Shown: piece by piece, positions 8,412 to 14,886 of the stretch | How positions within the stretch are numbered: the first letter of the stretch is position 1 | Layout: the number at the start of each line of letters is the position of its first letter | Assembly (NCBI GenBank): GCA_013054445.1 | Contig: JAAMPI010001404.1 | Span: 1-14,886, forward strand | From: Cudoniella acicularis | Lineage: Eukaryota > Ascomycota > Leotiomycetes > Helotiales > Helotiaceae | Direction of reading: 5' to 3' | Length of the DNA stretch: 14,886 nucleotides | Notes under the pieces: model-generated | The model's input: the letters and a program-made list of their open reading frames with translations, nothing else | Databases searched by the model: none | What the model was told of the DNA's origin: nothing | Position numbers and translations under genes: made by a program

Positions 8412-11400
8412 TCACTCTGACTTGTATCTTTGACGAAAGTTCGTAAATATTAATGGTTTCGTCCTAGAAATATTAGTGTATAGTTTATACTTAAAGAGTC
8501 TTAATCTCAACTTACGAAAAAGCTTTTTTAATGAAAAGGAAGCTCTAGGTGTTGGGGTTATCATTGAGCGCCCCTTCAAGTCTTCTAATAAGGAAGTTGG
8601 GCTCAAAGTTGTAGGCTTTGTAGCCCTCCCGTCAACGATATACTCCGGATATAGTTCACTGACAATATCCTCCACACCCTCAGCTTGCACATCAGCGCCG
8701 TGCTTTAAAAACAACTCTCCAATATCGATCCATGGCTGGTATTTAGATCCTCGTTGCATTTCAAGAACAACAGAAGTCCACGGTGTTAATTCCTCGTACT
8801 TTTCATTGGGATCTAGCCCGGCATTAAGCAATAACTCAATGATAACCTGACTTGGCTGAGAGCGCCACAAACTAGATTTGCCACCTAATGGCAGCGATCC
8901 AGGTGTGTGATCAACTGCACAAATCAACGGGGGTAATGAGGAAGGTTTCGAAGAAGCTAGGTATCCTGATTTGATCTTCTCTCGAACATACCACTCAATC
9001 TGATACATTATTGCCAGACTGAAGAAGTCAGTTGCCGCGAGGCTTCGACCTCTTTGAGGTATTTTAGTCCAATATACAGGGGATGCCGAAATGGTACATT
9101 GCTTTAATAACGAGGGACCGCTCCTTTCAGATCTGGAAACAATATCTGCTGACTCGTCGAGGCAGTCCAGGACGCGGGTCGCTGTCGAAGCACTGCTTTT
9201 ATTTTTCGATAAATCCACAGCCGGAACGGTATACTCCAAACACCAGATAACATTGTCCCAGAATTGTTGTTGCGACAATTTCGGTGCCGTCTTCATCTGA
9301 AGAAGGTATGCACAAGCCAGCCGTATATGCGGGTTATAATCGTCCCCCGAGTAGGAGTCGATCTTCGCCCAATTTTCTGCTTTCTCCATATAGTCTTTCA
9401 CAGTTCTATGCAAATATTGAACGGTATGAGTTGCGAGCTTCGACCGATCATCACGTGCCCCTGTGACATTCTCAAGAAGCCCTTTGCATCTGCTGTTTAA
9501 TCTTCGTCTCATTCTTTCTGCTTTTGAGTTCAACTCTGAGCTGCTCATCGTGTCGATGGAGCGTTCTATGGTGGCGTCGACAGTCACAGAGTCCGCAAAA
9601 GCCATGATATGTAACGGGAGAGGGCCCTTTGAAGCACGGACTAGTCGAAAGAGTTCCGAAGCATGCCGTCGATAGGAAGGTTCCAAGCTGTCCAGAATTT
9701 TCGTAAAGAGGTCTTCTAGGTCCACAGGCAGGGCATCCACTCTTTCCTGCAAGTCCGAAATGCGGTCGCCATTGGTTATCCCTGTCGTTAAAGATGCTAC
9801 TACGAGCACCACCCAGAGAAATACGCCTGAAGATTTTTCCACGATATCCATAACAAGTGAGGAGGAATACTCAGCCTCCTCAGCCATTAAAGATGCAAAA
9901 CCAGGGTTTTGATATAGTTTAGTCGATACGTAGTGTTTGATGTCAGGATATGTGAGATCTTGCAACATCAGACTCGGACTTCGACTAAATGTATCCTCGA
10001 ACACGGTCCAGGGCCGGCTAGCAACACACATCTTCACTTTGCCATGATCAACCAACGAAAATATAAGCTTGAGAAGCTCGGAGTGATTACCGCCGAATTC
10101 ATCCAAGCCATCAATGAAGAAAGCGAATCTCCGCGTGCGGCTTCCCTCTTTGATGACCGCTTTCAGGGTTCTGATGAGGTCTGTCCAGGTCCAAAAGTAA
10201 TCAATGTACTGGTCGAAGAGATAGTGTGCTTCCCATCGATCAGGGAAAAGGAAGGGGAGAAGATCGGTACACTGTTGAAGGACGTCGTAAAGCAGGGTTC
10301 TTACCAAGCCTTCCTGAGACATTTGTATCGGGGTTCCTGAATTCCAGAAGAAAAAGCCTGCGACAACGACGTTACACTTTGGTTCACCCCTTGCAAGGAA
10401 AAGGCGAGTTCGTCGATCGTCGTAGATGAATTTCATCAGTGTTGATTTTCCAGCCCCGGGCTTCCCCGTGATCCAATAAATACTTGCATCGTTCTGTAAC
10501 CACTCCACGAAATTACTCCATGAAATCTTCGTGTCAGGGCGAGATTCAAAGATCCACTCGTAGGTTTTTTTATAAGTCTCCGATATTCTCTCATGCCTGC
10601 TAGGCATCTCGTCAAATTGAAGATTGCGAAGAGTCTTTGATGCAAAACGCTTGGCGCAGCGCCCTCGATAAACGGGAGCCAACACTGAGTCGTGGAATTT
10701 ATCCCCTGGTTCGGTGGATCTATCCTCATAGCTTCCCTGTACCGCCTCGATGAGATCGGAACGCCATTTTAAATTTTCGGAAACATCTTGCGAGTGTTCG
10801 TCATTGAAGGCCCAATTTAGTTCAGCATCGCGTTGTATTGCTGAGGAAGCTTCCAGTTGTTGCCGCTTCTCAACCTTCTGGGATGCAACGTGCGCAAGAA
10901 ACTGCTGACCCAAGCTATCATTCTGTTTCGAGATATGGTCCATCTTAGACGATATCTCGAGTTGGTCTTGCTTCAGTGATGCAACTGGCTCCCTGGTGAA
11001 CATTTTCAGCCTCAAAAACACGTCATCAATTTCACGGGAATTACCTTAGCGCTATCAGAATAACAACTATTAGTTGCTGCCTGAATGCGTCCAGTCGACC
11101 TTTCAATTCTTGGATCTCCGCCTGGTTCCACATAATCTTGAGCACCTGCTGCATACTCTTCATTTTTCCATTATTTTTGCCCAACTTCAATTTCTCGAGG
11201 GCAGCCATGAGATGCCCCGCGACAGCCGTACACTCCTCACATAAAGATTGGAGGTCCTTTTCGTGAGGAGACAGCGAGTGGGCGTTATCTTGAGCCAAAC
11301 GATTTTTGAAACTGGTACTGGCCTCAAGAAGGCTCTGGGTAATTGTTTGGAGCAAGGTATGCTCGTAGAGCTGGCCATTTGCCGAGATTCGCAGCTGATG

Positions 11401-11484
11401 GGCGCCGGAGAGGAGCTTGGTGCCGAAATCCACAAACTGAACAACGCTGGTTGCAACATTGAGGGCGGAGAAAGGGTCAAGCAT
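8412..11484 (-). CDS. NACHT-domain STAND protein (fungal NLR-like), two exons
   Basis: Splicing at 10993-11044 gives 1006 residues. The start is ATG 11484 (MLDPFSALNVATSVVQFVDF), the usual opening of one class of fungal STAND N-terminal helical domains (about residues 1-150). A linker with coiled-coil-like spacing follows. The NACHT NTPase has Walker A GKPGAGKST near residue 323, Walker B FFIDGLDEF near 438 and CVASRPW near 470, then SGVFLWVVLVV. HRTVKDYME near 675 is characteristic of the helical region after NACHT in these proteins (the type annotated as DUF7791). The C-terminal part has two degenerate ankyrin-like pieces (IIELLLNAGLDPNE, LFLKHGADVQAEG) and ends in an Arg/Lys-rich tail (KKLFRKLRLRLFKYK). 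By family, such proteins are ATP/GTP-driven switches that oligomerise on sensing a ligand and act in heterokaryon incompatibility or innate immunity. The ligand is unknown. No WD40 or TPR array is present. The frame is free of stops, unlike its neighbours. Confidence 0.88.
10993..11044 (-). other. intron (52 nt) in the NACHT gene
   Basis: On the minus strand the junction is AG|GTAATT...CTGAAAATG...CACCAG|GG. Splicing joins the N-terminal helical domain to the NACHT half through a split Arg codon and removes the TAA that otherwise ends the first frame. An alternative acceptor 18 bases earlier (34-nt intron) also keeps frame but is unusually short. Confidence 0.7.
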
Positions 11485-12069
11485 CTCTGGGTTTAATCGT
11501 GTAGCTTTCGCGACGAAATAAATGTGATTGATGAGGGATGATGATGTCTGAAAGATGCGATGTCCCAAAATAATAAGGCTGCTGAAAAAACATGTCTTCT
11601 GCGACGAGGCTGATTTTCAAATGTGGCTTAGTTACATAAGCCCCCTTGAGCCATTGAACAACGATCATGGGAGCAAGATTGAAGATACATCGATATCTAT
11701 TAACCGTCCTCACAGCTGAGAATGATCTTGTTAAGGGAATTGAACGAGGCCATATTCGTGATATATGAGACAAAAACTTGCCATATGAAACAAGGAATAT
11801 TGCAAAAACGAGTCCTATGCTGGGTGAGAGATATATGATGAAAGTAATGTAAATTTCCCGCCTCAAGTTTGCGAGATCTTGGCCAAAAATGTGCTTTTTT
11901 CCTGAGGTCGCGGGCGTCACCGCGTCGGCCACCTGGACAACCTTGGAACCTTCCAATGCCCAGGTGAAGGCATTCTGCACCTGGATGGCCTGGACACCTG
12001 CCCAGGAGGCAACCTAAGCGAGCTGAGGTCATCGCGGTTTTTGCCATCATGTGACTTACCACTCGCTCT
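11485..12069. promoter_or_regulatory. divergent intergenic region between the NACHT gene and the plus-strand leader
   Basis: This is about 585 bases upstream of the NACHT start on the minus strand and upstream of a CT-rich leader on the plus strand. It contains a cluster of E-box-like words, CACCTGG at 11930-11936 and 11978-11984, CCAGGTG at 11960-11966 and CACCTG near 11995, some in inverted pairs. A 167-codon minus-strand open frame (11980-11477) crosses it with a hydrophobic middle, but it runs into the NACHT start out of frame and is not called. Confidence 0.4.
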
Positions 12070-12150
12070 GGAACATCTCGTCTTCTTCTCCATCTCAACC
12101 ACACTCGTCCGCAAGCCTATCAACCTTGATCTTGACAAACCCTCTGCACA

Positions 12151-12399
12151 GTAAGTTATTTTCTCTGCTTTCCGCTAGGATGTTTGATTTGCCTTCTTGC
12201 GACGTATTTGACACGCCGCGCGCGCATGGCAGTTCGCGGGCGGTGCGTCGCGTCGTGGCTGCAGACCGACCTCGCGCTGTTTAGTTACGACTCCAAATTG
12301 GTTGGACATACCTCCATGCAGATTATTTTCTTGATTTGTTTGCTTATCTGTTTCTCCTCTCGTCTCATCTGGGAAACATCTGCTAACGTTTTCTCCTAG
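12151..12399 (+). other. probable intron (249 nt) in the plus-strand leader transcript
   Basis: The donor is GTAAGT at 12151, the branch site TGCTAACG at 12381, and the acceptor TTCTCCTAG ends at 12399. The length is large for this genome's coding introns (49-53 nt here) but common for fungal 5'-UTR introns. An open frame at 12184-12399 lies inside it and is discounted. Confidence 0.55.
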
Positions 12400-12427
12400 C
12401 AATCGATCCGTTTTTCCTCCTTCACTA

Positions 12428-12550
12428 ATGTACCAGCAAACACTTTTCGATTCTGCGGTGCTCGCAACAAAGGCCTCATACTTTCCGCACCCCCAACCGG
12501 CTCCGCGGTTCTGGATTCAGAGCCGCGGAGCCACCCCTCGTCTCTTTTGA
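12428..12550 (+). CDS. possible 40-residue short ORF after the leader intron
   Basis: This is the first ATG of the second exon (MYQQTLFDSAVL...). It runs 40 codons to TGA 12548-12550 and contains the whole 15-bp hairpin, which it reads as a Pro/Arg-rich stretch. It could be an upstream ORF or a small peptide. With no homolog known to me and strong RNA structure overlapping it, chance is equally likely. Confidence 0.2.
   Translation: MYQQTLFDSAVLATKASYFPHPQPAPRFWIQSRGATPRLF
12499..12532 (+). other. very stable hairpin, 15-bp stem with GATT loop
   Basis: GGCTCCGCGG pairs perfectly with CCGCGGAGCC. Inside it, TTCTG pairs with CAGAG through one G-U pair, closing on a four-base GATT loop. Fifteen pairs with ten mostly G-C at the base would fold strongly in RNA. 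It lies 100 bases after the intron acceptor. It is not followed by a U-run, so it is not a bacterial-type terminator. Confidence 0.75.
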
Positions 12551-13052
12551 GACTCGATTCTTCGGAATCTTAGTCTGGGTTAAATACCCGTTCTAACCTT
12601 TTTTGTATTTCTTAATTGAACTGCAATCCCTGGTTCTTCGGAATCATAGTCTGGGCTAACAACCTATTCTAAAGTTTACATCGCAGTCTCGTGCTGCTCA
12701 CATTGTCTTTTCCGAGATGACGGCAGGGCTAATCCCCTGTTGCTGCTTCTTTCTATCTTCGTGCAGGCTAGGCTAACCTTGGGTCTTTATCCTCTTTCCC
12801 CCCTGCTGATTGGTGGAATAAAGTCAGGCTAACTTCTGGGCTCTTTCTAGTTCGTTAAACTAGGTCTTTGTCTCTTCGGAGTGAAGTTATCGTTTGGGCC
12901 AACAACTCGTTCAAAATCTCAACTCGCACAATTGTGCTACACACATGTCTCTACTAGCGGCGATAGGGCTGACCCTAGGTAGTCCTACACCTACCTTGGT
13001 AAAGTCTTTTCGAAAATTTGAATTCAATGTTTGGGCTAGCAACCCATCCAAA
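12551..13052 (+). repeat. array of eight GGGCTAACAACC-like stem-loops, four with TTCG-loop elements
   Basis: Cores start near 12573, 12649, 12725, 12769, 12825, 12891, 12964 and 13028 (spacing 44 to 76). Four longer copies fit GTYTGGGCYAACAACC(Y)RTTC. Four shorter copies keep a G-rich/C-rich stem around CTAAC, CTAAT or CTGA. Examples are CAGGG-CTAATC-CCCTG (12724-12739) and TAGGG-CTGA-CCCTA (12964-12977), which differ by a paired C-G to T-A change. Each long copy is preceded by a TTCG element (12561, 12637, 12875, 13009), at 16 bases for the first two and 21 for the last two. The first is GATTC-TTCG-GAATC enclosed by GACT/AGTC. Confidence 0.65.
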
Positions 13053-13282
13053 TCCCGTGTTCTTAACTGAACATTCATACTTTTCATTCCTTTTATACTT
13101 TCCAATATCTTTTTGTAGAAATTTTTAGAAGACAAAATTTCATTGCGGGAGCGCTCCCTTTGGCAGTGTTTCTGGCTCGGAGCTAGCAGAGCAAAGACTG
13201 CGTGCGGGTGGTTTTCCTCTCAGGAATTAGTCCAACTAGAATAGAGCTTCACATTCTCAACTTTATGCTCATGGTTTGTTAG

Positions 13283-13807
13283 ATCTCAAACTTAAGCACA
13301 TGCCTGTCCAGCTCCGTCCCAATTGTTGCAAGTCAAGGCGATACAGAAACTCTATTGCGACAGGTACGCCTCAGAAACCTTCGCGAAATGGAAGACAGAG
13401 CGGAGTGGGTAAATCAGGTGAAGGTCAAGCAAGGCTTGCCAAAGAAGCTACTAGTGGCACTATTTTGGAGAAGAGCGGAAGAAAATCTTAGTGAACTGCC
13501 GTACTGATCGAAAAAGGGAGGATTCCAACAGGACTTCCTGCACCACATATATTTCGACCTTGATGCCCCGACCGATACCGTGAATTGATCACTGGGAAGG
13601 GGGAGAATTCCCAGCATCTCAAATATTAAAAATTCGATGCCCCCGGACTACAAGAGTCTCGTAAACGGGAAATCTCTACCACTTGTTTACGCGAAAATCG
13701 CCGCGGATCGCGTCGGCGCAGAAACTGCGCAGGCACTTCGAATTACATTATGTTGTCGTGGTGGGGTAATCGGGCAGCAGAGATCATTCTGCTCAAACCA
13801 AGCTTGA
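13283..13807 (+). pseudogene. degenerate coding region, family not recognised
   Basis: After an acceptor-like TTTGTTAG, one plus-strand frame stays protein-like for about 170 codons, interrupted by TGA at 13505-13507 and 13586-13588 and ended by TGA at 13805-13807. Segments read RQVRLRNLREMEDRAEWVNQ (charged, helical, coiled-coil-like), then GGFQQDFLHHIYFDLDAP, then MPPDYKSLVNGKSLPLVYAK followed by ADRVGAETAQALRITL. All three stops are TGA, each one C-to-T change from CGA, matching the decay pattern elsewhere in the window. Beyond 13807 the frame still looks partly coding but meets more TGA codons. It lies 150 bases after the structured-RNA region and could once have been its downstream coding exon. 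No function is assigned. Confidence 0.35.
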
Positions 13808-14038
13808 AGATTGATCGTGATTTCGACATGCAAAAATGCAGAACAACCGCCTGACATGCGCCTGGCATGGGCCTGAAACCCAACGTGGTCCCCACCGACG
13901 GGTGTTCCCTTGCGAAAAAGCCAGGCATTCACTGCATCCAAAGTGCGTCATGTTGTCAGGAGGTGATGACTAGAAGCTGAAGACCGTGATCATGTTGGAA
14001 GGGCATGACGAGTACGCTGATCAATCAAGTCTGTCACT

Positions 14039-14266
14039 CTATGAGCGAGGGCTTTCATGTTGGGGCGTGGCCATTTTCCAATTCAAAATCGATCTGGAAT
14101 GCCGATGAAGGCCAGAAATTTCGTGTCGCTCATTCGCGTGAATCAAGTCCTCTGGGTCGTGGGTAAGATCGATTGATGGCGACAGGAGCCCAAGATCATT
14201 GTCGACATCTGGACCAGCCAATAACTTGGGCACTTCATTATTAACCTGCTCTATCTCGCTAATGTT
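14039..14266 (-). pseudogene. possible coding fragment (3' exon remnant), unrecognised
   Basis: On the minus strand, after an acceptor-like CGTGTAG, 75 codons run open to a TAG at 14041-14039. The residues are SEIEQVNNEVPKLLAGPDVD, then LTHDPEDLIHANERHEISGL, then a His/Arg/Ser-rich end. Composition looks like a disordered, acidic-to-basic fungal protein tail. Its 5' part would lie in 14270 and beyond, which is now AT-rich transposon-like sequence, so the gene is probably cut. Chance open frame is a real alternative. Confidence 0.25.
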
Positions 14267-14886
14267 CTACACGTCCTAGCAGTACATTCACTTTCTAATG
14301 ACGTCGAAGAGCTCGAAAAATAATAAACCCTCGATAACAGGTCCTTATATAAGCAATTAAATAACAAAATAATAACGAATTATAAAATCAAAATTTAAAC
14401 AGTAATAAAAAGTCCTAATCTGTCTTAATCTTTTTCGTATAGAGTAATAACTTCTATACTCTCTTAATACTTTAAAAACTTTAAATGTTTAAGTAGCTCT
14501 ATTAGTATATCCGTTTTATATATGTGATATGGTTCGCTTACCTGCTAGGTGGCGCCTATCACGTGGCTTGGGTAGCAGTCGGATGTCCGGAATAATGTCG
14601 GTAGTAAACCTCTGACACCCAGGATCATGGTTCTAGGACACTTGATACGTAGTACAGGATTTCAGATAATACTATTGATTTCTATTATTATTAGGTCTTA
14701 GTATTAGACCTCTATTAGTAGTAGATAGCTAATAAAAAGAGGGCTTCTCTAGACCCCTTAGAACTAGAGATTAGTTCTATACTAAATCTTTTTCCTTTTA
14801 TATATAACTTCTTTACCTACTAACACCTCTTCTTTATAAGCTAATCTCTTATAACGGAACTAGGTCTACTTAACTAAAGACGGCAC
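14267..14886. mobile_element. AT-rich decayed transposon remnant with LTR-like segment
   Basis: There is no gene. From 14330 the sequence is strongly AT-rich with TAATA words typical of RIP-like decay. At 14613 TGACACCCAGGATCATGG resembles the start of the solo LTR at 5744 (TGTCACCACCCCAGATCATG), and a CACGTG box lies near 14560. A possible LTR would run from 14613 toward the window edge (TATATATAAC near 14800, then CT-rich), but no matching end or target duplication can be fixed. Confidence 0.4.

Larger units (their letters stand above)
12070..13130 (+). ncRNA. candidate spliced structured non-coding RNA
   Basis: A CT-rich leader (CATCTCGTCTTCTTCTCC, near 12070-12088), typical of fungal transcription starts, leads to an intron with excellent signals (12151-12399). 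The downstream exon has no long open frame on the plus strand. Instead it holds a 15-bp hairpin (12499-12532) and then about 500 bases of iterated short stem-loops (12551-13052). Further palindromes are CTAGTT/AACTAG at 12847-12863 and GCACAATTGTGC at 12926-12937. The ends are uncertain; the 3' end is placed before the AT-rich run near 13130. Alternatives are the structured 5' UTR of the degenerate gene at 13283, or an unfamiliar non-coding mobile element. No known RNA family is recognised. Confidence 0.4.

Noticed and set aside
8476..10429. Several plus-strand open frames opposite the NACHT gene
   Set aside because: They are antisense shadows of a clearly coding frame.
11477..11980. 167-codon minus-strand open frame with a hydrophobic stretch
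   Set aside because: It lies in the NACHT upstream region and overlaps its start out of frame. Composition is mixed with no recognisable domain, so it was kept only as a note under the intergenic entry.
12184..12399. 71-codon open frame with a hydrophobic end
   Set aside because: It sits entirely inside the 249-nt intron and ends at its acceptor.
12175..12402. 75-codon minus-strand open frame
   Set aside because: It lies opposite the well-supported plus-strand intron and has no motif.
12551..13052. Array considered as CRISPR-like
   Set aside because: Units are degenerate, unevenly spaced and self-complementary without constant-length spacers, and the host is a fungus.
13687..13941. Minus-strand open frames of 61 and 84 codons
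   Set aside because: They overlap the better-supported plus-strand degenerate frame and show no recognisable features.

Overview
The window looks like accessory-region DNA from a filamentous ascomycete (Pezizomycotina). The reasons are: short introns of about 49-53 nt with fungal branch points (CTAAC, TACTAAC); a fungal NACHT (NLR-like STAND) protein; LTR retrotransposon debris; AT-rich decayed stretches; and premature stops that nearly all look like C-to-T changes, as repeat-induced point mutation (RIP) or cytosine deamination would leave. No tRNA, rRNA or CRISPR array was seen. One ambiguous base (N) lies at 6246.

Layout. 3-194 (+) is the 3' end of a small cysteine-rich protein. 838-2060 (-) is a degenerate, spliced, unrecognised gene. 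2731-5954 (+) is a large RHS/YD-repeat gene of probable bacterial ancestry that carries a eukaryotic intron. It is a pseudogene: it has three in-frame stops, is split by a solo LTR, and loses its 3' end to a transposon cluster. That cluster (about 5744-7900) holds four LTR copies or fragments of two families, one with a perfect 5-bp target duplication, plus a pair of roughly 100-bp inverted repeats. 7936-8259 (+) is a small gene-like frame with one in-frame TAG. 8412-11484 (-) is the only large apparently intact gene, a 1006-residue two-exon NACHT protein with degenerate ankyrin-like repeats and a basic tail.

Upstream of the NACHT gene, pointing the other way, 12070-13130 (+) looks like a transcribed non-coding unit. 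It has a CT-rich leader, a 249-nt intron with textbook signals, a very stable 15-bp hairpin, then eight iterations of a short stem-loop with a GGGCTAACAACC-like core, four of them preceded by TTCG-loop elements. I do not recognise this family, and it is the best candidate here for something undescribed.

13283-13807 (+) and 14039-14266 (-) are further degenerate coding pieces, and the window ends in AT-rich transposon remnant. Functionally, the picture is one apparently working NACHT gene and one possible structured-RNA locus, possibly sharing a divergent promoter region, surrounded by decaying acquired genes and transposons.
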